DNA of 14,038 bases from Candidatus Aenigmatarchaeota archaeon (GCA_016202865.1 JACQNV010000022.1:1-14038); one strand, 5' to 3'. Shown: positions 1 to 6,034, counted from the first letter of the stretch. The notes: generated from the letters alone by a model not told the origin. Made by a program: numbers and translations.

Positions 1-2
1 AG

Positions 3-371
3 AATAAACAGGTCTATATCGCTTTTTTTTGTATTTTCCCCCTTTGAATACGAACCAAATAAAATAATAGCCTCTGGATAGTTTAGTTCTTTTTCTATAA
101 AGCCTATAAGCCCTGAGCTCCTTATTTTTTTGATATTGTAGTAAACCTTGAAGTCCCTAAACACACTACTTTCTGTGTTAGCAGAAAAGAGTACCATATT
201 CCTCTCTCTTTTTTTCAGTAAAAACCCTTCTTTAGAAAACAAAGACAGGTATTTTGATGCGCTTGAGGGTGTTATATCAGTTATTCTAGCCAATTCCCTT
301 ACATTATACTTCCTTTCAGGATCTTCAACAAACACACTTAAAACAGATTCAATGTCTATTATCTTGGACAT
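3..371 (-). CDS. HTH-MNT nucleotidyltransferase, C-terminus beyond window
   Basis: Reading the minus strand from the ATG at 371 gives 123 residues open to the left edge, so the gene is cut by the window. Residues 1-60 look like a winged helix (YNVRELARITDITPSSASKY), and residues 100-123 carry the minimal nucleotidyltransferase signature LFGSYSKGENTKKSDIDLFI (G-S, then two catalytic aspartates). The family transfers nucleotides, and MNT proteins often act as antitoxins that modify HEPN RNases. The whole visible part aligns with the protein at 2498-3022 (RE..R.T, KEG, ERN, SGLI, LFGSYS.G, KSDID), so the two are paralogues. It starts 41 bases after the methyltransferase stop but has its own TATA-like box (394-403), 28 bases upstream, so leaderless initiation is likely. 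A HEPN partner may follow beyond the left edge (inference). Confidence 0.85.
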   Translation of the reverse strand, partial: MSKIIDIESVLSVFVEDPERKYNVRELARITDITPSSASKYLSLFSKEGFLLKKRERNMVLFSANTESSVFRDFKVYYNIKKIRSSGLIGFIEKELNYPEAIILFGSYSKGENTKKSDIDLFI

Positions 372-403
372 ATGTATATTTATGTGGACATACGTTTAAA
401 TAG
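365..403 (-). promoter_or_regulatory. Promoter of HTH-MNT gene with 20-base-period repeat
   Basis: On the minus strand a TATA-like CTATTTAAAC lies at 403-394, about 28 bases before the ATG. Between it and the coding start, a ten-base element (CRTATGTCCA) occurs at 394-385 and again at 374-365, exactly 20 bases apart. The second copy contains the start codon. Two sites two helical turns apart next to a TATA box suggest an operator, possibly autoregulatory because the product carries an HTH. This is inferred from sequence only. Confidence 0.45.
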
Positions 404-412
404 TTTTACATA

Positions 413-1540
413 TCATAGCCACTCGCAAAATTCCAGTTTCTTCAAAATGGTCTGATAGCTCATCCATAACCAATATCTAGTCAAATACCTATCAGTTCTA
501 ATATCCTTCTTTGGAAAATTCATTTTGAATTCAAATTTATCTGATGGATTTACTTGAACAAAAGCATAGTAAAAATGTGTGTATCCTCTTTCCTTCAACC
601 AATTATGCCATCTCCCCTCTTCATTTTTGGTCACAGTTTTGACTGAAAGAGGTGTTTTTATTTTGGGATTTTCCAAATTAACTTTCGAATATACTTTAAA
701 AGACTTTTCCAGAGAAACAGGATCTAATGTCAGCGAATTAAATATCGCTTTCACTTCTTTGTCTTTCCATTTTCTTTTCAGATATTCCATTGAAACCGGA
801 ATCTTTTCTGTACCAACTGAGCAATCATACCATTGCAATCTACCATTTGGTTTGAGATAATCAAATACAGAATCAATAAACTTTCTAGTAAACTCCGCTC
901 CATCCATCCCACCATAAGAATAAACTGGATATTTTTCCGGAGTTTCAGGAACAGCAACAGTCGGCCCATTCCATACAACTAGATCAAATTTAATCCCCTT
1001 TACCGGATTGAAAAGATTGCCAACCCTAAATTCCATTTTGTGATCCACGCCATTCAAGATAGAATTAAACTTTGCATAATTTATTGCTCGCGGGTTGATG
1101 TCAGTGGCTATAACCTTCTTTGCTTTCTCTGCGCAAAAAATCCCAATCATCCCAGAACCAGTTGCAAGATCCAAAACCACATCACCTTTTTTTACAATGG
1201 TTTTTTTAGCCATAACAGGCGTCTCTTCCGGTAAGATGCCCCACACACCATCTCTTTGTGTTGTATAAGTTTTACCAATTTTTCTGTGGGTCGAATAATT
1301 AAAATCAGTGCAAATAAATTTCCCTGAAAGAGGAAATACTTGCACATTAGCGCGGAATTTGCCTTTTAATTCTCTGATAATTTTTGTCTTAATTAGAGGA
1401 GTAATATCAAATTTTGTAAACAAAATATCCTTCTCATAGAAGAATAGATCAATATACTTCTTCTTGTGGTCTTTGTACAACCTATCTAAAATGGGTCTGC
1501 AAGACCTGATTAGTTCCTTATCTTCAAGATTGAATTTCAT
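413..1540 (-). CDS. Class I SAM-dependent methyltransferase, NGPT motif
   Basis: This is a 375-residue protein from the ATG at 1540. The frame can extend four codons to a TTG at 1552, but the ATG is preferred. Residues 121-133 (VVLDLATGSGMIG) form the SAM-binding motif I, and D147 in ATDINPRA is the acidic residue at the end of strand 2. N191-G-P-T stands where small-domain (HemK/RsmC/TrmN6-like) methyltransferases carry [N/D]PP[Y/F]. The preceding LPEETPVMAKKTIVKKGD matches the lead-in typical of that group. The roughly 100-residue N-terminus and 150-residue aromatic-rich C-terminus are not recognised, so the substrate (nucleic acid base, protein glutamine or small molecule) is unknown. It lies 65 bases downstream of two unknown genes on the same strand and could share their transcript. 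Confidence 0.75.
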   Translation of the reverse strand: MKFNLEDKELIRSCRPILDRLYKDHKKKYIDLFFYEKDILFTKFDITPLIKTKIIRELKGKFRANVQVFPLSGKFICTDFNYSTHRKIGKTYTTQRDGVWGILPEETPVMAKKTIVKKGDVVLDLATGSGMIGIFCAEKAKKVIATDINPRAINYAKFNSILNGVDHKMEFRVGNLFNPVKGIKFDLVVWNGPTVAVPETPEKYPVYSYGGMDGAEFTRKFIDSVFDYLKPNGRLQWYDCSVGTEKIPVSMEYLKRKWKDKEVKAIFNSLTLDPVSLEKSFKVYSKVNLENPKIKTPLSVKTVTKNEEGRWHNWLKERGYTHFYYAFVQVNPSDKFEFKMNFPKKDIRTDRYLTRYWLWMSYQTILKKLEFCEWL

Positions 1541-1605
1541 ACATCTACGCAATATTTGATCCTAAACTGCACTACAGTGATTTCGAATTTCATATCAGTC
1601 CGTCT

Positions 1606-1914
1606 TTACACTCTTGCTTCCAATTTCCTACCTTTATTTTGAGCATATCTTTCTATTGCGAAAGCTCCTTCACCTAAAACATGGTATTTGTAAACATTTC
1701 TTACTGCCCACGAGCACTGGAATACAGACATTCCATAGTCAAATTCCTCCATCGTTTCATCTACTAGTTTGAGGGCTTCTGGATTATCTCTAAAAAACAC
1801 ATCAGACGGCATTCCAAAATCTAGAAGTCTTGGAGACCATCTAAAGGAGCCTCTATGAAATTCCAGTTTTTCCCATAACCTCTCAGCTGTTTGATCGTAT
1901 TTACTATCTATCAT
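1606..1914 (-). CDS. Unknown 102-residue protein
   Basis: I do not recognise this family. The protein is soluble, with no membrane segment or signal peptide. It is rich in aromatic residues and glutamate, with an N-terminal amphipathic stretch (YDQTAERLWEKLEFHRG) and a central FDYGMSVFQCSWAVRNVYKY segment. The start is well supported: GGGAGGAG at 1928-1921 lies six bases before the ATG. It follows the gene at 1947-2345 by 32 bases on the same strand, so the two are probably co-transcribed from the promoter near 2370. The methyltransferase downstream may be in the same unit. A DNA-modification or defence accessory role is only a guess from context. Confidence 0.7.
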   Translation of the reverse strand: MIDSKYDQTAERLWEKLEFHRGSFRWSPRLLDFGMPSDVFFRDNPEALKLVDETMEEFDYGMSVFQCSWAVRNVYKYHVLGEGAFAIERYAQNKGRKLEARV

Positions 1915-1920
1915 TTAATT

Positions 1921-1928
1921 CTCCTCCC
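1921..1928 (-). promoter_or_regulatory. Strong Shine-Dalgarno site
   Basis: GGGAGGAG on the minus strand, six bases before the ATG at 1914, fixes that start. It shows this gene is translated from a leadered (internal) position rather than as a leaderless message. Confidence 0.7.
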
Positions 1929-1946
1929 AACTAGCCGTGTGACATT

Positions 1947-2345
1947 TCATATTAAATTTCCCATCGCTAAGTGAAGATGGTAGTTGCTTTCAACCTCTTG
2001 TTTCAATGGATTCGTGTAAATTATATAGTGCCTCTCTGGTATTCCTAATAGCCTCGATCCGCCTAGAGAGAGTGTAATTTCACCCTTATAGAAATCAGCT
2101 ATGAATGAACCGCCATGTCGCCTATCCAATTGGACTGCTCTTATAGTCCCTTCCCCGTGGCAGGGATGTATTCTAGTATAATTGTCTGCAGGAAGCTGTC
2201 CCGTGTAAACAAAAACCCTCCTTATTGGTTCGTCGCCAACAAGAGTAAGATATTCTAAATCCATTAATTTCTTTCTGGGCGTTGGATTAAACTCCACTAA
2301 TTCTACCTGTTCAGTAGATAGGTTTTCTCTGCTATGTGTTTTCAT
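1947..2345 (-). CDS. Unknown 132-residue basic/histidine-rich protein
   Basis: I do not recognise the family. The product is soluble and predicted to be mostly beta-rich (RRVFVYTGQLP, GGSFIADFYKGEITLSLGG, ERHYIIYT). Histidines cluster in RIHPCHGEG and YHLHLAMG, which could bind a metal, but no known motif is complete. It is the first gene of the minus-strand unit, and its ATG lies about 26-30 bases from a minus-strand TATA-like box (2377-2369), so it is probably leaderless. The next gene starts 32 bases after its stop. It is divergent from the HTH-MNT/HEPN/Lrp unit and shares a repeat-rich promoter region with it, so the two units may be co-regulated (inference). Confidence 0.7.
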   Translation of the reverse strand: MKTHSRENLSTEQVELVEFNPTPRKKLMDLEYLTLVGDEPIRRVFVYTGQLPADNYTRIHPCHGEGTIRAVQLDRRHGGSFIADFYKGEITLSLGGSRLLGIPERHYIIYTNPLKQEVESNYHLHLAMGNLI

Positions 2346-2366
2346 AATTATATAGTGGTAACAAAC

Positions 2367-2378
2367 AAATATAAGACT
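2367..2378 (-). promoter_or_regulatory. TATA-like box for minus-strand unknown operon
   Basis: On the minus strand, GTCTTATATTTG contains a TATA-like core at about 2376-2369. That is 26-30 bases from the ATG at 2345, the spacing of a leaderless archaeal promoter. Confidence 0.5.
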
Positions 2379-2447
2379 TTGTAGAGTTTTGTCTGAAAAA
2401 AATGGAAAACTTTATATATTTGTCTGAATAAATAAGACTATATAGAG
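2371..2447. repeat. Nested repeat pair in divergent promoter region
   Basis: Two 16-base copies of ATAAGACTwTrTAGAG (2371-2386 and 2432-2447, 14 of 16 identical) bracket two exact copies of TTTGTCTGAA (2388-2397 and 2419-2428), giving the order A-B...B-A. AGAC in A and GTCT in B are complementary, so A-B and B-A also form short inverted repeats. The set surrounds a strong TATA box (2411-2418). The layout suggests binding sites for a dimeric regulator, with the encoded HTH-MNT and Lrp proteins as candidates. Confidence 0.5.
2402..2420 (+). promoter_or_regulatory. Orphan BRE/TATA promoter
   Basis: An A-rich BRE-like stretch (ATGGAAAAC) is followed by TTTATATA at 2411-2418, one of the best TATA matches in the window. 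Transcription should start near 2437-2443, about 55-60 bases before the HTH-MNT start, which has a closer TATA of its own. It may give a second, leadered message, a short RNA, or a tiny ORF beginning at the ATG at 2451. TTTATATA is partly symmetric, so minus-strand use is also possible. Confidence 0.4.
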
Positions 2448-2457
2448 AATATGTTCA

Positions 2458-2486
2458 TTGTAACCTTTAAATATCGCCCGTTACAA
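2458..2486. promoter_or_regulatory. Operator-like inverted repeat around TATA box
   Basis: TTGTAAC (2458-2464) and GTTACAA (2480-2486) form perfect seven-base inverted arms 15 bases apart. Exactly between them lies the TATA-like TTTAAATA (2466-2473), 25-32 bases before the ATG at 2498. A dimer bound here would block TBP/TFB, so this looks like a repressor site, plausibly autoregulation by the HTH-MNT product. Function is inferred. Confidence 0.55.
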
Positions 2487-2497
2487 ATAAATAACAT

Positions 2498-3022
2498 ATG
2501 TTATTAAAAAACAACAGTCTAAGGATAGCTGAGTGGTTTTTCAAATATCCAGGAAAAACCTACCATATAAGGGAGATTTCTAGGATGACAAAACTATCGA
2601 CTACTGGGGTAGTGAGGGCAATAGGAGAATTAAAAAAAGAAGGCATTCTAGTTTCAAAGAAAGAAAGGAATGCAGAGTTGGTTAACCCTAACTTTGAAGG
2701 TAGATTTGTGCTCTCGAAAAGGTTATACAATATCTATTCGCTTTATGATTCTGGACTTATAGATCATATTAAAAAAATATACGAAGAACCACAAGCAATT
2801 GTTTTGTTTGGAAGCTACAGCAATGGCACAGATACTGAAAAAAGTGACATAGACATAGCAATTGTTTGTGAAAAGGAAAAAGAAACGAATCTTGAAAAGT
2901 TTGAAAATTTATTGGCAAGAAAAATAAGAATACAAGCCATTGATCCAAAAAAATCTGATAGGCCATTCAAGAATTCGCTTGCAAACGGAGTCGTACTGGA
3001 AGGCTTTTTGGAAGTTGTATGA
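2498..3022 (+). CDS. HTH-MNT nucleotidyltransferase (toxin-antitoxin-like)
   Basis: This 174-residue protein has a winged helix at residues 1-60 (YHIREISRMTKLSTTGVVRA, then KKEG.L..KKERN). A minimal nucleotidyltransferase domain follows at about 95-150, with LFGSYSNG (G105-S106) and KSDIDI (D117 and D119 as metal-binding aspartates). D149 is a possible third acid. Known MNT proteins paired with HEPN partners AMPylate or otherwise modify the toxin. Here the next gene overlaps by ATGA (3019-3022) and encodes a HEPN-like protein, which fits that pairing. The HTH suggests it also controls its own promoter, which has an inverted repeat around the TATA box. It is a paralogue of the truncated gene at the left edge. 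Confidence 0.88.
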   Translation: MLLKNNSLRIAEWFFKYPGKTYHIREISRMTKLSTTGVVRAIGELKKEGILVSKKERNAELVNPNFEGRFVLSKRLYNIYSLYDSGLIDHIKKIYEEPQAIVLFGSYSNGTDTEKSDIDIAIVCEKEKETNLEKFENLLARKIRIQAIDPKKSDRPFKNSLANGVVLEGFLEVV

Positions 3023-3366
3023 TAAAACCATTTGAATATTTCATTAAGGAAAATTTGGTAAGAAAGGAAATACCAAATAGGAGCTTGGCAAAAAGTCTCG
3101 TTGAAAAGGCCGAAGTAAGGATTTATAGAATATTGAAATCGGAAATAGAGGAAAAGGAGGCATCCATTGTTTTTGAGGATATATACGAAATACTTAGGGA
3201 ATCGGCGCAGGCAATAATGGAGCTGAAAGGCTATAAACCATATTCACACGAAGCTTTAATATCTTTCCTCTGGGAGGGCAAATATTTTTCTGAATCCGTA
3301 ATAATTATTCTCGATAATTACAGAACTCTTAGAAACAAGTCTGTTTACCGCGCTGAAGGAGTTTAA
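3019..3366 (+). CDS. HEPN-like protein cut short by in-frame TAA
   Basis: The 115-residue, mostly helical protein starts by ATGA overlap with the nucleotidyltransferase gene. Near its end it has RTLRNKSVYRAEG, at the position of the HEPN catalytic RxxxxH motif, but with tyrosine (Y110) instead of histidine. It is probably the HEPN partner of the MNT protein. HEPN proteins are typically RNases, but the missing histidine casts doubt on catalysis. Translation stops at TAA 3364-3366, yet the same frame continues open for 27 more codons to 3450 and encodes a helix typical of HEPN C-termini. The gene therefore seems to have lost its last helix to a point mutation, unless the stop is a sequencing error or is read through. 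Confidence 0.75.
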   Translation: MIKPFEYFIKENLVRKEIPNRSLAKSLVEKAEVRIYRILKSEIEEKEASIVFEDIYEILRESAQAIMELKGYKPYSHEALISFLWEGKYFSESVIIILDNYRTLRNKSVYRAEGV

Positions 3367-3450
3367 ATTGATAAGTGCAAAGAGGCACTGGAATTTGCAA
3401 AAAAGACGCTTCCATTAATCAAAAGTAAAGTTGACGATTTATTGAAATAA
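3364..3450 (+). pseudogene. Severed C-terminal helix of HEPN-like gene
   Basis: Directly after TAA (3364-3366), in the same frame, 27 codons read IDKCKEALEFAKKTLPLIKS and on to DDLLK, then TAA at 3448-3450. The segment is an amphipathic helix, and the Lrp gene begins one base later, so this stretch makes sense only as the original end of a 143-residue HEPN protein. A single base change from GAA, CAA, AAA, TCA or TTA would create the stop. Confidence 0.65.
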
Positions 3451-3451
3451 T

Positions 3452-3910
3452 ATGATAGACATAGACGAAAAAGACAAGCAGATCTTGAACCTTCTACAAA
3501 AGGATGGGAGAATGACCTTGAAAGAAATAGGCAAAGCAATAGGTTTGTCCATAGACTCCACACACAAGAGGCTGAAAAAACTTCTAGAAAGCAAGGTTGT
3601 CCATATTGGAGCCTTTATAGAACCAAAAACCATAGGCTACGAATTAATTTCAACTGTTAGTATTAAACTTGGAAATGCAAGCGAGGAAGAGCATGGGGCC
3701 TTTATAGATTACCTTGTGAAAAGCCCTCATATAATAGAGGTGATTTCAACTCTAGGTCAGTATGATTTGATGGTTGTGTTTATTGCGAAATCAACAGAAG
3801 AATTGGAAAAGATATACAGATCTGTCCGCCACCAGTTCAAAAACATAATAGCTGACTGGGAATCTGCTATAAACCTGAAAGTCCACAAATTCGAGAAGTA
3901 TAGTTTATAG
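3452..3910 (+). CDS. Lrp/AsnC-family transcriptional regulator
   Basis: The 152-residue length is standard for the family. Residues 1-50 form the HTH (DEKDKQILNLLQKDGRMTLK, then IGLSIDSTHKRLKKL), followed by a linker and a RAM ligand-binding/oligomerisation domain from about 65 (VSIKLGNA, then VISTLGQYDLMVVFIAKS). Lrp-family proteins bind DNA as multimers and often sense amino acids. The ligand here cannot be told from sequence. The start is one base after the end of the interrupted HEPN frame, so it is probably co-transcribed with the MNT/HEPN pair. It could bind the repeats in the 2371-2486 region, but that is inference. Confidence 0.9.
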   Translation: MIDIDEKDKQILNLLQKDGRMTLKEIGKAIGLSIDSTHKRLKKLLESKVVHIGAFIEPKTIGYELISTVSIKLGNASEEEHGAFIDYLVKSPHIIEVISTLGQYDLMVVFIAKSTEELEKIYRSVRHQFKNIIADWESAINLKVHKFEKYSL

Positions 3911-3945
3911 ATTTGTTTTTTAACCCCCCAAACAAATAACTTGGT

Positions 3946-4899
3946 ATGAAAAATATTCTGAAGAAGAAGCATGACCCGCAATATTATTTTTTCAGTGGTA
4001 AAGGTGGCGTAGGCAAAACAAGCTGTGCAGCGGCCGCCGCCCTGTACTTTGCAAACTCTGGCAAAAAAACATTGGTTGTGTCTGTTGATCCTGCTCATTC
4101 TCTGGGCGACTCCTTTGCAGTAAATATTGGGGGAGAAGTTAAAAAGCTGGACAAAAACCTGTTTGCAGTGGAAATAGATCCAGTAAAATCAATGCAGGAA
4201 TATAAAGAAAAGTTTTCCTTGCACATTGAAAAAATGGATTATCTTAAAGGGTTTGGTTTGGAAGATACTTTTGACATAGCTGGCATGACACCCGGAATAG
4301 ATGAGATCGCCGCCTTTGACAAGTTTTTGAAATACATGCAGAGCGAAGAATATGATGTGATTATTTTTGACACTGCGCCAACCGGCCATGCCTTAAGGTT
4401 TTTGCTGTTGCCAGAAGTGTTGGATTCCTGGATAGGAAAGTTGATAAGAATGAGGATGAAGATTACCGCTGTTACAGGAATAATCAAGAAAATTTTGCCC
4501 TTTGGCGAGAAAAAAGATGGCGATGAGTTTGGCGGAAAGGAACTGGAAGCTATGAAAAAGAGGATAGAAATGGCCAAGAAAATATTGACAGATAAACAGA
4601 AAACACACTTCAATCTGGTTTTGATCCCAGAGGCAATGTCAATACTGGAATCTGAAAGGTCGATGAAAACGCTTGATAAGTATAATATAAATGTTGAATC
4701 TGTGATTGTGAACCAGCTTGTGCCCAAAAACTCTGGCTGCAAGTTTTGCTCTGAAAGGAGGCAGCAGCAAACCAAAAGGATGGAAGAAATAAAGAATGTT
4801 TTTAGTGGCGCAAAAATCAGGCAACTGAGCCAGTTCGGTCATGAAGTGCGCGGTTTCCCTATATTAGAAAAAGTTGCCGATACCCTCTACCAGAAATAG
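3946..4899 (+). CDS. Get3/ArsA-type ATPase
   Basis: This 317-residue protein has the deviant Walker A FFSGKGGVGKTS (residues 15-26), switch I DPAHSLGDSF (48-57) and switch II DTAPTGHALRFLL (from 142). A helical insertion follows, and then C265-x2-C268 in NSGCKFCSERRQQQ. In archaeal and eukaryotic Get3 this CxxC pair joins the dimer through zinc and is absent from classical arsenite-pump ArsA, so a tail-anchored membrane-protein targeting role is more likely than arsenite export. No arsenic genes are near. A weak TTTTTTAA box (3916-3923) lies about 26 bases upstream. The 3' end overlaps the convergent gene by 13 bases. Confidence 0.9.
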   Translation: MKNILKKKHDPQYYFFSGKGGVGKTSCAAAAALYFANSGKKTLVVSVDPAHSLGDSFAVNIGGEVKKLDKNLFAVEIDPVKSMQEYKEKFSLHIEKMDYLKGFGLEDTFDIAGMTPGIDEIAAFDKFLKYMQSEEYDVIIFDTAPTGHALRFLLLPEVLDSWIGKLIRMRMKITAVTGIIKKILPFGEKKDGDEFGGKELEAMKKRIEMAKKILTDKQKTHFNLVLIPEAMSILESERSMKTLDKYNINVESVIVNQLVPKNSGCKFCSERRQQQTKRMEEIKNVFSGAKIRQLSQFGHEVRGFPILEKVADTLYQK

Positions 4900-5849
4900 C
4901 CTCTCTTGTTGAATTTTATAACATCATCCAGACTTATCACAACATATGAAATCCCTTTCTGATCAAGTAAAGGAAGCATTGTGTCCTCGAGTTTTACATC
5001 AACTAAACTAACTCCATCTGGACCGAATTCTGTGGTTCTACCAAGCCCAACATGGTGTTGGCCAACAATAAAGGCTCCTACTTGCTCTGGTGCTAATTCA
5101 CGATCTATATTATCGGCAAAAATAGAGTTCCTCTGGTGTAATGCAATTCTGTCTGTGCTATCATTTGCTCTTTTGTAAATATTATCATGGAAAAATTTCC
5201 ACACATCTTGGTCTTCAGTTTCAGGAACCTCAAATTCTATTGTCTTTAGTTTGGCCGCCAGCCTTTTTATTTTATCAAGTGCATCCCTTACTTCCTTATC
5301 AGAAGGTTTCAATTTAAGTCTCATTGAAGTCTCCTGAATATTGAGCAGTACCAATGTATCTACATACGGATCCCTATCCTCAACACCGAAAATATTGAAC
5401 TTCCTTGATAACCTGAAATAGCCTTGCGGGTCCTCTGCGACCCTTCTTTTTCTTTCCTCTATTTCAGCTGGATCCTGTATTCCGTTTGCAAAGCCAACAA
5501 GGTGAAAATCCTCCTCAACATATTCGCCTATGTCTTGCCAGCTGCGCCTTCCAGCCAGTTCACCTTCACCAAAAATAGCGTCTATTTTTACATCCTGACC
5601 AGCCTTGTCGAAAAATTTTACATACTCATCCCCTGATTCAGAATGGATTTCTCCTATGCACACCAAAGTCCTGTCTCCATTAACCCTTACAGTTGGGTCA
5701 ATTCCCTTACCCCTGAAATAGTCAGCTATGCCTTCTGCAGTATCATATTTTCCCTGTCTTTTTTCTGGCCAAAAAACCAAGTAAGCTAAACCGCTTGCAG
5801 CAACTCCAGCTCCAACTAGCTTTAGAAAATCCCTTCTTGTGAATTCCAT
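4887..5849 (-). CDS. Twin-arginine-exported TIKI/TraB-like protein
   Basis: The ATG at 5849 gives 320 residues; a GTG at 5855 is possible. The N-terminus FTRRDFLKLVGAGVAASGLA has a twin-arginine motif (R5-R6-x-F-L-K) and hydrophobic core, so the protein is predicted to be exported folded by Tat. The mature part has the landmarks of the TIKI/TraB/EreA superfamily: CIGEIH (E67, H69) near the N-terminus, a HQRNSIFADNI helix (R240, N241) and FIVGQHHVG (H265, H266) near the C-terminus. Members include proteases and ester hydrolases, and the conserved E/H residues are thought to bind metal. The substrate is unknown. A 41-residue ORF ends six bases before the ATG, implying coupled translation. Confidence 0.7.
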   Translation of the reverse strand: MEFTRRDFLKLVGAGVAASGLAYLVFWPEKRQGKYDTAEGIADYFRGKGIDPTVRVNGDRTLVCIGEIHSESGDEYVKFFDKAGQDVKIDAIFGEGELAGRRSWQDIGEYVEEDFHLVGFANGIQDPAEIEERKRRVAEDPQGYFRLSRKFNIFGVEDRDPYVDTLVLLNIQETSMRLKLKPSDKEVRDALDKIKRLAAKLKTIEFEVPETEDQDVWKFFHDNIYKRANDSTDRIALHQRNSIFADNIDRELAPEQVGAFIVGQHHVGLGRTTEFGPDGVSLVDVKLEDTMLPLLDQKGISYVVISLDDVIKFNKRGYFW

Positions 5850-5855
5850 AAGCAC

Positions 5856-5981
5856 TCAAAACTCGTCTTCCAAAGAGTCTTCTTCATCTTCTGCCAGTTT
5901 CTTCTTTCTCCAGAGCAGTTCCTCCACCTCTCTTAAAGTGTTTTGTGTGGCTTCTGTTGGCTGCTTTTTGGTTTTATTCAT
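5856..5981 (-). CDS. 41-residue acidic small protein
   Basis: Reading the minus strand from the ATG at 5981 to TGA at 5858-5856 gives 41 residues. The N-terminus is basic (MNKTKKQPTEATQN), followed by a leucine-heptad-like charged helix (TLREVEELLWRKKKLA) and an acidic tail (EDEEDSLEDEF). There is no signal or membrane segment. The stop is followed at once by GTG/ATG starts of the Tat-exported gene, and the promoter lies just upstream, so it is the first cistron of that unit. The clean charged coiled-coil-like composition supports a real gene. Its role is unknown; it may be a cytoplasmic helper or regulator of the downstream product. Confidence 0.6.
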   Translation of the reverse strand: MNKTKKQPTEATQNTLREVEELLWRKKKLAEDEEDSLEDEF

Positions 5982-5995
5982 AAGTATATTACAAT

Positions 5996-6025
5996 GTTAT
6001 ATTATACCGTTTGTCCTTATAAAGT
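5996..6025 (-). promoter_or_regulatory. Promoter for 41-aa ORF and Tat-exported gene
   Basis: The minus strand carries ACTTTATAAG at 6025-6016 and a second AT box GGTATAATATAAC at 6008-5996. The second is about 22 bases and the first about 40 bases from the ATG at 5981. Either could serve as TATA, giving no leader or a leader of about 14 bases. It is divergent from the promoter at 6035-6049. Confidence 0.4.
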
Positions 6026-6034
6026 AATAAATAA

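Noticed and set aside
148..399. 83-codon plus-strand ORF at the left edge
   Set aside because: It is antisense to the minus-strand HTH-MNT gene, whose motifs are unmistakable.
1541..1552. Four-codon TTG extension of the methyltransferase
   Set aside because: TTG start with no ribosome-binding site; the ATG at 1540 is ordinary.
2380..2447. Box C/D small RNA suggested by two CTGA elements
   Set aside because: No box C (RTGATGA) at suitable spacing was found.
3946..4899. ArsA arsenite-pump ATPase
   Set aside because: CxxC dimer motif and lack of arsenic genes favour Get3-type targeting; length is for a single-domain protein, not the duplicated ArsA.
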